DNA of 64,000 nt from Paenibacillus auburnensis (lineage in GTDB: Bacteria > Bacillota > Bacilli > Paenibacillales > Paenibacillaceae): contig NZ_CAKMMG010000008.1 of NCBI RefSeq assembly GCF_927798115.1, positions 62,001 to 126,000 on the forward strand. Reading direction: 5' to 3'. Position numbers and translations under genes: made by a program. Shown in pieces: positions 1 through 8,214 of this stretch. Each line of letters begins with the position of its first letter. Positions within the stretch are counted from its first letter, which is position 1. The notes below the pieces were generated by a model, which was not told the origin of the DNA, made no database searches, and saw only the letters and a program-made list of their open reading frames with translations.

Positions 1-407
1 AGCTGCCGATGAAGGTTCCTTTTCTGAACCGGAGTATCGTTCTGGAAGCTAGCGCGGTAGAACGACTCTGGATAGGGAATACCGATGCTGCAGGGCAGAA
101 CGGGAATGCCGGAGAGGCCGGGGAGCATGGCTCCATCGTAATACTGGACAAGCCGAATCCCGGCGTTGCTAATCATCAAGGCAGGATCCGGGTCAAGGTT
201 CCGCCGGGAGCATCGGCTAACCTGTCAATTTTCTATAAGAGCGGTCAGAGTACTGCGAAATATTTGGGCTGGAAGCAGGCAGACGAAGCCGGATATATCG
301 AATGGGAATGGAAAATCGGGGTGAATACAACGCCGGGTTCCTGGCCCTTTGTAATCACTTTGGACGATGGGACCAGCCTGGAAGCAACTTTTACAGTAGT
401 GAAATGA
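1..407 (+). CDS. C-terminal part of a secreted or exported protein (partial)
   Basis: The open frame runs in from the window edge and ends at TGA 405-407. An ATG lies at 9, but no ribosome binding site is visible in the eight bases before it, so this is most likely the tail of a longer protein. The last ~80 residues look like a small beta-sandwich (alternating hydrophobic strands, WKIGVNTTPGSWPFVITLDD). Such tails occur in Bacillales secreted proteins. The gene ends 25 bases before a prepilin peptidase and may belong to the same operon. Function not assigned. Confidence 0.5.
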   Translation, partial: LPMKVPFLNRSIVLEASAVERLWIGNTDAAGQNGNAGEAGEHGSIVILDKPNPGVANHQGRIRVKVPPGASANLSIFYKSGQSTAKYLGWKQADEAGYIEWEWKIGVNTTPGSWPFVITLDDGTSLEATFTVVK

Positions 408-432
408 TATAGCGGAAGAGGGTGAATTGCAG

Positions 433-945
433 ATGGCGGAATGGGCTTTTTGGGGCTGCCTGATTTTTCTGGGGGCGGCATTCATCACGGATTTGCGGCG
501 GATGCGGATACCGAACTGGATCTCCGTGCTTGCTTTGGTGACGGGGCTATGTTCAAGGGGATTCATATACGGCTGGCATGGATTGCTGTTCGCACTTTGT
601 GGTGCATCCGCGGGGTTTGCCGTACTGCTGCTTATGTATTTCATGGGAGCGGTGGGTGCCGGGGATGTAAAGCTTTTTGCCGGGATGGGGGCCTGGCTGG
701 GGGTATGGTTCTCACTGCAGGTAATTATGTATTCCGTTTTGTTCGGCGCTGTGATCGGTTGGATCATTGTGCTGTCCCGAAGGGAGACAGGCAGGCGCAT
801 GCGCAACATTATCAGCAGGACTGCCGGATTTTTGCTGCTGCGTAATCCTGCTTTACTAAGAAGCGGAAAAGACAGCGAGATGCTAAGGTTTCCTTTTATG
901 CTGGCTGTTCTTCCGGGATATTTATGCGCCTATGTCTACCTTTAG
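433..945 (+). CDS. Prepilin peptidase, A24 family (CpaA/TadV-like)
   Basis: Membrane aspartyl protease that would cleave the leader of Flp-type prepilins. It is 170 aa with several hydrophobic helices. Both catalytic aspartates are present: one in TDLRRMRIPN (about residue 20) and one in the GxGD motif GAGDVKLF (about residue 78). The N-terminal methyltransferase domain of full-size PilD is absent, as in the short CpaA/TadV forms. An in-frame TTG lies at 427, but GGGTGA at 419-424 is correctly spaced only for ATG 433. It lies upstream of a FHA protein and belongs functionally with the Tad-like genes from 6387 on. Confidence 0.85.
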   Translation: MAEWAFWGCLIFLGAAFITDLRRMRIPNWISVLALVTGLCSRGFIYGWHGLLFALCGASAGFAVLLLMYFMGAVGAGDVKLFAGMGAWLGVWFSLQVIMYSVLFGAVIGWIIVLSRRETGRRMRNIISRTAGFLLLRNPALLRSGKDSEMLRFPFMLAVLPGYLCAYVYL

Positions 946-960
946 ATTAGGAGGTGATGT

Positions 961-2589
961 TTGTTGTTTGGACTAAACCGTGATTTTATACAACAGGATG
1001 GTATATCGATGCAGCTGGGGAGCCCTGACGGATTGTCGGCCGCAGATCTTAACATGGTGCAGGCCAGGATGCTGATGAATACGAGTATTCCGCATCATCT
1101 GCGGCTGCTGCTTAGGGAAGTCGATTTACAGGTCACGCTTGAGTATGCGGTGTCCCGCCGCAAAATGCTCAGTCATCTGCTGAAAAGTGAAAAACTGGGC
1201 ATGGCCGAATTCTTTGGATTGCTACTGCAAATTAGCCGGGGGATCGAAGAGGGCAGGCTGTATATGCTACGGGCGGAGCAGTACGCACTTCATGAGGACT
1301 ATATTTTTGTAGACGGGTCTCTAAGCAGCGGCAAGGTATATTTAACTTACATACCCTTGCAGTCTGCGAGACTGCAGGCACCACCTGGAGAGAGCATGAA
1401 GGCTCTGATCATGGTGCTTATGGCATCGGTCACAGAGCTTTCGGGAAGCGGGGTCCAAAGACTGCTGCAGTACTGTGCCAGTGAGGAATTCAATATAGGA
1501 GGACTCAAAGCGCTGCTGGCAGAGCTGCTGGCTGATGGAATCCCTGTAAGGAGACCTTCCGGAAATACGGATTCCGCACCACCGGCTGCAGAGACAATGA
1601 TTAAGCAGAACCCGCAGGTGACTGCAGCGGTGGAACCAGCTGTGCCACGGAGATGGTCATTCACTCAGCCACAGGTGGAAGCAGCCAGTGCTGGGCAGAT
1701 TGAAGCTCCATGGAGCAATTCTTTACCTAAACTCCGGTTAAAGGAAGAATTGGACTCGCTTGGTCCTGAAGATACCGTGAATGACGGGAACTTACCTTCC
1801 TCCTATAGAACTTATGCTGCATTAGTCGCTGTTTTGGTAGATGCGTTGTTGTGGAAGTTTCTTTATTTGGATCAACCGCTCATGATCTGGTTAATTGTTT
1901 GCCTTACAGCGACCTTAATACTGGGGATTCTGTGCTGGCTGGTATGGAGTGAAAGATTGATGTTCGGGCGGAATAAGGTGGAGGCTGACAACGAGGAAGT
2001 ACCTGAGCCGGAAGTGGGAGGGGGAGATAAACACAGGCAAAGCCGCAAGCTGAAGGAGCTGGAATGGGATTTTGGCAGAAATCCGCTAGCGCCTGTTCGT
2101 CCCCTGGCTCCAATCAGGACTGAACGGGAGCCGGCTGCACCGGATTATCCGGATATAGAGGATATGCGGCTTAGGACGGCAGTGGAGGGCAGACATCAAC
2201 CTGCCCCAGAAGCGGCAACAGCGTTGCTGACGCGCAGTGATGCTCCGGGGACGGAGCGGGAGAAGGCAGAGCAGGCACGTGCAGCTCCTTATCTTGAACG
2301 AATCCAGACAGATGAAGGCGATATCCGGGAGCGGATTGAACTGAACCGTGCCAGCTTTATCATCGGCCGCTCCCCGGAGGTTGCCCAGTATGTAGAGAAG
2401 TCCGAGGGAGCCTCAAGGGTGCATGCCGAAATATCAAGGGGCCCGGCAGGGTATATCCTGAAGGATCTGGATTCCAGAAACGGGACACTGTATCAGGGAG
2501 CTCCGATGATCCCCTACAAGGAATATCCGCTGACTGAAGGGGGTGTGTTTACAATCGTAAAAGGCTGTTACACCTTCCGTTCAGCCTGA
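961..2589 (+). CDS. DUF6382 and FHA domain membrane protein
   Basis: A 542-aa protein. Residues ~1-180 match my memory of the DUF6382 domain found with FHA domains in Bacillales. A low-complexity linker follows, then a hydrophobic stretch at ~283-325 able to make two membrane passes, a second charged linker, and a C-terminal FHA domain from ~458. The FHA hallmarks are present: GRS in FIIGRSPEV, SRVHAEI and DSRNGT. FHA domains bind phosphothreonine, so the role is probably a membrane signalling or assembly component of the pilus locus. The start is TTG 961 or TTG 964, both behind AGGAGGTGAT at 949-958. The substrate kinase is unknown. Confidence 0.75.
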   Translation: MLFGLNRDFIQQDGISMQLGSPDGLSAADLNMVQARMLMNTSIPHHLRLLLREVDLQVTLEYAVSRRKMLSHLLKSEKLGMAEFFGLLLQISRGIEEGRLYMLRAEQYALHEDYIFVDGSLSSGKVYLTYIPLQSARLQAPPGESMKALIMVLMASVTELSGSGVQRLLQYCASEEFNIGGLKALLAELLADGIPVRRPSGNTDSAPPAAETMIKQNPQVTAAVEPAVPRRWSFTQPQVEAASAGQIEAPWSNSLPKLRLKEELDSLGPEDTVNDGNLPSSYRTYAALVAVLVDALLWKFLYLDQPLMIWLIVCLTATLILGILCWLVWSERLMFGRNKVEADNEEVPEPEVGGGDKHRQSRKLKELEWDFGRNPLAPVRPLAPIRTEREPAAPDYPDIEDMRLRTAVEGRHQPAPEAATALLTRSDAPGTEREKAEQARAAPYLERIQTDEGDIRERIELNRASFIIGRSPEVAQYVEKSEGASRVHAEISRGPAGYILKDLDSRNGTLYQGAPMIPYKEYPLTEGGVFTIVKGCYTFRSA

Positions 2590-2616
2590 GAACAGGCCGG
2601 GGAGAAAGGGCATACC

Positions 2617-3519
2617 TCACTCTGACTTAAGCTGCTCCAGTGCTGGCTGCAAGGTTGGATAAGTGAAGGTGAAGCCATGGTTTACCGCTTTGGCCGGAAG
2701 TACCCGTTGTCCCTCCAGCAGGATTTCCGAGAGTTCACCGACAGCTGCTTTTAATATCACGGCAGGAACCGGAAACCAATGCGGACGATGATATACTTTG
2801 CCGATCATTTTGCCGAACTGCCCGTTAGTTACGGGATTAGGGGCTGTAGCATTGACCGGTCCTGTGATTTCCGGGGTGCGGATACAGAAATCGATCAGAC
2901 GGGCGATATCCTCTAGGTGAATCCAGGAGAGCCATTGCTTCCCGCTGCCGATCCTGCCGCCGAAGCCAAGGGAATAGGGCAGCTTCATTTTGGGGAAGGC
3001 TCCGCTTTCGTTACCAAGTACTACACCAGTACGCAGTTTGATTAGCCGTACTCCCTGATAAGCTTCATCCGCAGCAGCTTCCCAGGTGTTAACGACCTCT
3101 GAAGGAAAGTCCATTACCCGGGCGGGTGAATCTTCGTCAAAGGTATCATTCAGTGATGTACCGTAAATGGCGACAGCAGAGGCTTGAAGGATAACGGGCG
3201 GTTTATGCACGAGGGCACTAAGCAGTTTACCGGCGGCGTCAACAGTTTCAAGCCGGGACTGCATAATTGCTTTCTTCCCGCTTGGACTCCAGCGCTGGCT
3301 GAGTGAGGCTCCGGCAAGATTGACTAGAGCATCCGCCTTTTCAGCAATTTCGGGAGTGACAGCAAGGTCATCCCAAGTTGTGTAGCTGAGGGCCGGATGA
3401 GCCGGCTTACTCTTCGGCGGCTTGCGTCCAACTACAATAATTTGATGTCCGGCAGCAAGCCAGTATTCTGTGAGCTCACGGCCGATGAATCCGCTGCCGC
3501 CGCAGATGATATATTTCAT
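2617..3519 (-). CDS. TIGR01777 family epimerase-like protein (extended SDR)
   Basis: A 300-aa NAD(P)-binding Rossmann protein of the YfcH/TIGR01777 group. The N terminus has the dinucleotide motif CGGSGFIGREL. The family signatures NLAGASLSQRWS and a WLSWIHLEDIA segment follow, and the C-terminal DUF1731-type part ends the protein. Reaction unknown for most members. Ribosome binding site GGGAGGATTC precedes ATG 3519. It starts 27 bases after the DUF2621 gene on the same strand, so the two are probably co-transcribed. It is convergent with the FHA gene, with no clear terminator in the 27-base gap. Confidence 0.85.
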   Translation of the reverse strand: MKYIICGGSGFIGRELTEYWLAAGHQIIVVGRKPPKSKPAHPALSYTTWDDLAVTPEIAEKADALVNLAGASLSQRWSPSGKKAIMQSRLETVDAAGKLLSALVHKPPVILQASAVAIYGTSLNDTFDEDSPARVMDFPSEVVNTWEAAADEAYQGVRLIKLRTGVVLGNESGAFPKMKLPYSLGFGGRIGSGKQWLSWIHLEDIARLIDFCIRTPEITGPVNATAPNPVTNGQFGKMIGKVYHRPHWFPVPAVILKAAVGELSEILLEGQRVLPAKAVNHGFTFTYPTLQPALEQLKSE

Positions 3520-3546
3520 GAATGAATCCTCCCGTCAGGATACTTC

Positions 3547-4002
3547 TTACTTGATAAGGTGCCGGTAGGGAGTATAGTCGATGCCGTTCTTCTCAAGAAA
3601 GGTAACGAGAAACCGGTTGTCCCTTCGCGGAGTGGCAACAATATAGCCCTTGATGCAGTGCTCACGGGTCACGGCCGGCGCATCGCTTTCCACGGCGATC
3701 TTACCGATCTCGGCAGCGATGGAATGCTTGGCGATGTCACGGAAAGGCCCTGGAACCGGTTGCACCAGCTGATCCAGAAACGCCTTCATTTCATCGCTCC
3801 ACAGCGGACGGCTGCATTCGACCCAATAGTTCTGCCAGTCAAGCTTGGATTTGCCGTCAGCTTTGGGCAGCACCTTCAGGAATTTGCGGAACATAAAGAA
3901 GCCGCCGATGCACATGCAGCCCAGCAGTAGAAAGGTCCAAAATGCGATGGAGTTCATAAACCAATTGCTTGGTGTCGACGATAATAAACTGAAATCAGAC
4001 AT
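3547..4002 (-). CDS. DUF2621 family membrane-anchored protein
   Basis: A 151-aa protein with one hydrophobic segment near residues 10-32 (SIAFWTFLLLGCMCIGGFFM) and a soluble C-terminal domain of about 110 residues. I recognise the DUF2621 family of Bacillales. No reaction is known to me. The reading frame extends to 4035, but AAAGGCGGTG just before ATG 4002 fixes the start there. It probably heads a two-gene operon with the TIGR01777 gene. Confidence 0.75.
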   Translation of the reverse strand: MSDFSLLSSTPSNWFMNSIAFWTFLLLGCMCIGGFFMFRKFLKVLPKADGKSKLDWQNYWVECSRPLWSDEMKAFLDQLVQPVPGPFRDIAKHSIAAEIGKIAVESDAPAVTREHCIKGYIVATPRRDNRFLVTFLEKNGIDYTPYRHLIK

Positions 4003-4174
4003 GTATACACCGCCTTTGACAATGATGATTGTCACAAATCTTCATCTTACCTAAAGTATAGCGTATTTCTAAAGTTTTGCGAAGCGAAAGCACTCCGCCG
4101 GGGCTTGCCTAGATTTATTTTCCCGATCACGGTAGAATAAGGGTTAATTCGTGAAGGAAAGAGGGAAAAAAGGC

Positions 4175-5302
4175 ATGCTGAAAATAGGTTCACATGTGTC
4201 CTGTGCGGACAAGGGGCTCTTAAGCGCGGCTAATGAAGCAAATGAGTATGGTTCCAGCTCGTTCATGATATATACGGGAGCGCCGCAAAATACACGCCGT
4301 AAGCCGATTGAAGCGATGTATCCTGCCGAAGGGAAACTGGCAATGAAGGCTAACGGCGTTGAAGAGATCGTCGTGCACGCTCCATATATTATTAATCTGG
4401 GCTCCTATAAGGACAACACATATCAGCTTGCTGTTGATTTCCTCCAGCAGGAGATCCGTCGTACTCATGAGCTTGAGGTCAAGCATATTGTACTTCATCC
4501 GGGAGCTTACACAGACAAGGACGCGGAATACGGCATCCAGCGTATTGCTGATGGTCTGAACGAGGTGCTTGGCGGTACAAACGAGACAGAAGTTCATATT
4601 GCCCTGGAGACGATGGCAGGTAAAGGGACGGAAATCGGCCGCAGCTTCGAGGAGATTGCCTCCATTATTGACAAGGTCGTACATAATGAGCGGCTGTCCA
4701 TCTGTCTGGATACCTGTCACATCCATGATGCGGGTTACGATATTGTGGGTGATCTGGACGGCGTCCTGCGTCAGTTTGACGAGACTATCGGCCTCAAGCG
4801 GCTGGGTGTGGTCCACATCAATGACAGCAAAAATCCGCGCGGAGCAGGCAAGGACCGCCATACTCCCATTGGTTCAGGCTGGATAGGCTTCGAGACGATC
4901 AACAAGGTGGTCCACCACGAAGCGCTCTCAGGTCTGCCGTTTATTCTGGAGACGCCTTGGATCGGGAAGGATGCAAAAAAGCTGCGCCCGATGTACGAGA
5001 TCGAAATCGCCTTGCTGCGCGGTAATGTGGCTGAACGGTTCGGCGCAGAATTTCTGCAGGAAGTGGAAGAGCTGCATTCTTTCTTTGCCAAGCAGGAGAT
5101 GGATTCCCGTCAGTATGTACTTGATGTATGGGATTTGCTCAAAAATGATGCTAAGGCCAAAAAGGCTGATCCGCGTGAGCCGCTGGAACGGCTTTATGAT
5201 AATGTTGCTGCAGCCGGACTCTTCCCGCAGCTTAGCGAGGAAGCAATCAATCAACGGTTGATCGCCTGGCTGGCAGGTAAACAGGTGCTCGTGAACGCTT
5301 AA
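4175..5302 (+). CDS. nfo: Deoxyribonuclease IV (AP endonuclease Nfo) with C-terminal extension
   Basis: Base-excision-repair endonuclease that cuts 5' of abasic sites using a trinuclear zinc centre in a TIM barrel. Visible family motifs are GSHVSCADKG at the N terminus, VLHPGAY, ALETMAGKGTE, CLDTCHIHDAGYD, HINDSKNPRGAGKDRH and LETPWIG. The family usually has about 280-300 residues. This protein has 375, and the last ~80 (from about FAKQEMDSRQYVLD) form a separate helical, charged tail. An upstream in-frame GTG at 4151 is possible, but the GAAAGAGGG sequence at 4156-4164 suits ATG 4175. Confidence 0.93.
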   Translation: MLKIGSHVSCADKGLLSAANEANEYGSSSFMIYTGAPQNTRRKPIEAMYPAEGKLAMKANGVEEIVVHAPYIINLGSYKDNTYQLAVDFLQQEIRRTHELEVKHIVLHPGAYTDKDAEYGIQRIADGLNEVLGGTNETEVHIALETMAGKGTEIGRSFEEIASIIDKVVHNERLSICLDTCHIHDAGYDIVGDLDGVLRQFDETIGLKRLGVVHINDSKNPRGAGKDRHTPIGSGWIGFETINKVVHHEALSGLPFILETPWIGKDAKKLRPMYEIEIALLRGNVAERFGAEFLQEVEELHSFFAKQEMDSRQYVLDVWDLLKNDAKAKKADPREPLERLYDNVAAAGLFPQLSEEAINQRLIAWLAGKQVLVNA

Positions 5303-5353
5303 ACTAGACATACGTTAGATTGCGCAAGTAGATGAGAGGATGGACAGCGGATT

Positions 5354-6250
5354 ATGGAATTACATGTGAAAAGAGATCATTCTACAGGCGGACAGTATCC
5401 GAACCGGGCACGCATGCTCATTTCTTGTCCTGACGGGCCGGGTATCGTAGCAGCCGTGTCGCATTTTTTATACCAGCAAGGTGCCAATATTGTGCAGTCT
5501 GACCAATATACGATGGATCCGGACGGCGGCATGTTTTTCATGAGAGTGGAGTTTGACCTGCCCAAGCTGGATGAGCGGCTGGATGAGGTACGCTCTATCT
5601 TCGGCGGTGTCGCCGAGCGTTTTAAGATGGACTGGCAGATTTTCAATGTGAGCCATAAGAAGAAGCTGGCGATCTTTGTATCCAAAGAGGATCACTGTCT
5701 GGTCGAACTGCTCTGGCAATGGCAGGCCGGTGATCTGGATGCGGATATTGCTCTTGTAGTCAGCAACCACACAGATATGCAGGCCTATGTTGAATCCTTT
5801 GGCATACCATTCCACCATATTCCGGTTACAGCGGATACGAAGGCGGAAGCGGAGCAGCGTCAGCTGGAGGTCATTGAAGACGATATTGATGTGATCATTC
5901 TGGCACGGTACATGCAGATTATCTCACCTTCGTTCATCGAACATTACCGGCACCGGATTATCAATATCCACCACTCGTTCCTGCCTGCATTCGTAGGCGG
6001 CAAACCCTACGCCCAGGCGTATCAGCGCGGGGTGAAGATTATCGGAGCTACCGCCCACTATGTCACTGAAGAGCTGGATGGCGGTCCAATCATTGAGCAG
6101 GACGTGCAGCGGGTCAGCCACAGCGACGATGTGAGCGAGCTGAAACGAATCGGACGTACCATCGAGCGGGTAGTATTAGCCCGTGCTGTGAAATGGCATA
6201 TCGAGGACAGAATTCTGGTACACCACAATAAGACAGTAGTATTCAATTAA
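5354..6250 (+). CDS. purU: Formyltetrahydrofolate deformylase
   Basis: Hydrolyses 10-formyl-THF to formate and THF, feeding purine synthesis and balancing one-carbon pools. It is 298 aa. An N-terminal ACT domain (ISCPDGPGIVAAVSHFL) is followed by a formyltransferase-like domain. That domain carries the catalytic region NIHHSFLPAFVGGKPYAQA and GATAHYVTEELDGGPII, with Asn, His and Asp in the usual places. Length is normal. The gene lies 51 bases after nfo and is followed by a terminator hairpin at 6315-6349. Confidence 0.95.
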   Translation: MELHVKRDHSTGGQYPNRARMLISCPDGPGIVAAVSHFLYQQGANIVQSDQYTMDPDGGMFFMRVEFDLPKLDERLDEVRSIFGGVAERFKMDWQIFNVSHKKKLAIFVSKEDHCLVELLWQWQAGDLDADIALVVSNHTDMQAYVESFGIPFHHIPVTADTKAEAEQRQLEVIEDDIDVIILARYMQIISPSFIEHYRHRIINIHHSFLPAFVGGKPYAQAYQRGVKIIGATAHYVTEELDGGPIIEQDVQRVSHSDDVSELKRIGRTIERVVLARAVKWHIEDRILVHHNKTVVFN

Positions 6251-6314
6251 CTGCAATTCCCACTCAATACAATCTAATATTTGTTTATTCAATTAGGTGA
6301 AAAAGCATTTTACC

Positions 6315-6349
6315 GGCATTTTGGCTACGTCTGCCAAAGTGCCTTTTTT
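6315..6349 (+). terminator. Rho-independent terminator or attenuator before the Tad-like operon
   Basis: GGCATTTTGGC (6315-6325) pairs with GCCAAAGTGCC (6333-6343) over 11 pairs with one G-U, with a 7-base loop and then six T. It ends purU transcription, or sits in the leader of the pilus operon that starts 38 bases later. It also argues against translation from the GTG at 6297, which would run through it. Confidence 0.85.
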
Positions 6350-6386
6350 CGTGGGCAAAAAACGGTTTTCAAAGGAGGTAAGAGGC

Positions 6387-7133
6387 TTGGCTTCACAGCG
6401 AGGAACCCTGTTAAAACGTAATTATTTCTTTGCCTTTCTAATCCTGCTTGCCGGTTTCGGCGGGCTGCTCGGCTACGATCTATATTTCAAGCCTTATGTG
6501 TTATCGCAGACGGTAGTCAAGATTAAGGTGGCTGAAGGTGGATTTTTACCCAAAAACTATGAACTGAAGCAAAGTGATCTTTACCTCGACACGGTGCAGA
6601 CGAAAGATGTCCCTTCGGGCGTAATCACGGAAATTACCCAGGTGGAGCACAAGATTACTAATGTGAATCTGATGGACGGCAGCATTCTGACGGCATCGCT
6701 GGTAGATGTCAGTGATCTGGAGCCGCAGCAGGATGAGGGGATATTCCCGATCCCCAAGGAAGCCATCTATGCCATCAACGGTTCGCTGCGCAGCAGGGAT
6801 AAGGTGGATATTTACCTAGTTGAAGGCGATTCACCGAATAAGGAGCGGAGTGGCGGCACAACAGCTGAGACCGGTGCTCCGGGAGCAGTAACAGGGGGAA
6901 CTGAACCGATAGGGCCTTCCCGAAAGGTATTCCTGAGCGGTGTCACCGTAAACTATGTGCGTTCAGAGGATAACAATGATGTACTGGATTCGGAGAATGG
7001 CAATACCAATAACCGCGTCACTTCAACCGGCAAGGTTGCGGCACCGGAATTGAAGCTGAAGAAAAGCGATGGTGAGCTGCTCGGGCAGTATCTGGAGCAG
7101 GGCAAGAAGCTGTGGATTGTACGCGTTGAATAG
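6387..7133 (+). CDS. SAF-domain pilus assembly protein (CpaB/RcpC-like)
   Basis: First gene of the main Tad-like block. It is 248 aa, with an N-terminal membrane anchor (FAFLILLAGFGGLLGYDLYF) followed by an extracytoplasmic part. That part includes a SAF-like stretch (VKIKVAEGGFLPKNYELK, later PIPKEAIYAINGSLRSRDKVDIYLV), as in CpaB/RcpC. CpaB proteins sit at the outer-face channel of Flp pilus machines. In a Gram-positive the role is probably wall-side guidance, which is inference. AAAGGAGGT at 6371-6379 marks TTG 6387 as the start. The longer frame from GTG 6297 contains a terminator and is rejected. Confidence 0.75.
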   Translation: MASQRGTLLKRNYFFAFLILLAGFGGLLGYDLYFKPYVLSQTVVKIKVAEGGFLPKNYELKQSDLYLDTVQTKDVPSGVITEITQVEHKITNVNLMDGSILTASLVDVSDLEPQQDEGIFPIPKEAIYAINGSLRSRDKVDIYLVEGDSPNKERSGGTTAETGAPGAVTGGTEPIGPSRKVFLSGVTVNYVRSEDNNDVLDSENGNTNNRVTSTGKVAAPELKLKKSDGELLGQYLEQGKKLWIVRVE

Positions 7134-7149
7134 AAGGGAGGGAGCGGCC

Positions 7150-8214
7150 TTGAAAATATTCAGTCTGGGCATGGATCAACTGACGATTAATGAGATTAAG
7201 CTGGCCGGTTTTACAGTTGTAACGCAAAATGTACTGCCTGAACCCGCCCATGCCGAAGGGCATCTGCTGATGGTTACAAGCGAACAGGTACCGGTTAGTG
7301 CCTTAAGTGAGCTGAGCCGGAAGTTTCCGCGCTCCACGATCCTGTATGTATATCTGCAAAAAGGAGTACGCGGCTACCAGGCTATTCATATGCTGTGTGA
7401 AAGCCTGGGGATCTGCTTTATTCCACCGCGCTCCACATCCTCGGCAATGATCGAAAAGCTGCGGTACATCACAGAGGAGGAGCGCGAGGAACGCGGAAAT
7501 CTGGTCGGTTTTTTCGGCTCGGGTCCAGGGATCGGCTGCACCAGTGTAGCTAAGCTGTTCGCCAGACGGATTGCTGCAGCAGGTCTAAGGGTGATTTTGC
7601 TGGGAATGGATCTGTATGATCCCGGCTATGACCGTAAACCAGCTATAAGTTTGGACAGACTGCGTCCCAGGATTACAGGGAAGATGCTCCATAGCGAGGA
7701 TTTTGAAGGGCTGGTCAAGCAGGACGGATATTCCTATTTACCGGGCAATTTTGATTTTCTGAGTGTACACGATTATCAGGAGGAGGAGATTGAATATCTG
7801 CTTACGGAAGCAGGTGCGAACGCAGATGTGGTTGTTGCTGATTTTGGCTCCATTCCTGAGAGCGCCGCATGGTACGTGGGTATGCAGAAATCAGCACTGC
7901 GTATGATGGTGACGCACCCCAGGCATGAATACCGGCTTCAAGCTTTACTGGAGCTTACCGGGCATATGGATCTGCATCCGCAGGATTTTCAGTGGATCAT
8001 TAACCGCAGCAATGTGGACGAAATGACCTCACATAAAAGTCTGACGCTGCGCTTCGGCAGTGAGATTCTGCTCGAGCTGCCATACTACCAGCCGCTTCCG
8101 GACAGTCTCCCCCTAGGTAAAAAAGAACTCCAGCATGTAGATGACAAGGTTCACGCTCTGTTAGTATCGCTTGGTCTTGCGCTGGAAGTGCGGAAAAAGG
8201 GGATTTTCCAATGA
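7150..8214 (+). CDS. CpaE/TadZ-like P-loop protein with degenerate Walker A
   Basis: A 354-aa MinD/ParA-like protein of the kind that localises Tad machinery. An N-terminal receiver-like region is followed by the ATPase-like fold. The P-loop reads GSGPGIGCTSVAK at about residues 122-134, so the lysine normally preceding T/S is Cys and the leading signature lysine is missing. Later strands (ILLGMDLYDPG, ADVVVADFGSIPESAAW) fit the fold. Start TTG 7150 follows AAGGGAGGGAG at 7134-7144. It overlaps the next gene by 4 bases (ATGA). Known TadZ proteins can also be atypical ATPases, so the loss may be functional rather than decay. Confidence 0.75.
   Translation: MKIFSLGMDQLTINEIKLAGFTVVTQNVLPEPAHAEGHLLMVTSEQVPVSALSELSRKFPRSTILYVYLQKGVRGYQAIHMLCESLGICFIPPRSTSSAMIEKLRYITEEEREERGNLVGFFGSGPGIGCTSVAKLFARRIAAAGLRVILLGMDLYDPGYDRKPAISLDRLRPRITGKMLHSEDFEGLVKQDGYSYLPGNFDFLSVHDYQEEEIEYLLTEAGANADVVVADFGSIPESAAWYVGMQKSALRMMVTHPRHEYRLQALLELTGHMDLHPQDFQWIINRSNVDEMTSHKSLTLRFGSEILLELPYYQPLPDSLPLGKKELQHVDDKVHALLVSLGLALEVRKKGIFQ

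Noticed and set aside
245..809. Long minus-strand open frames opposite the prepilin peptidase
   Set aside because: They overlap a well-supported gene, lack ribosome binding sites and have low-quality, Pro/Ser-rich translations.
6297..6386. Longer N terminus of the SAF protein from GTG 6297
   Set aside because: A terminator hairpin lies inside it, and a strong AAAGGAGGT sits just before TTG 6387.
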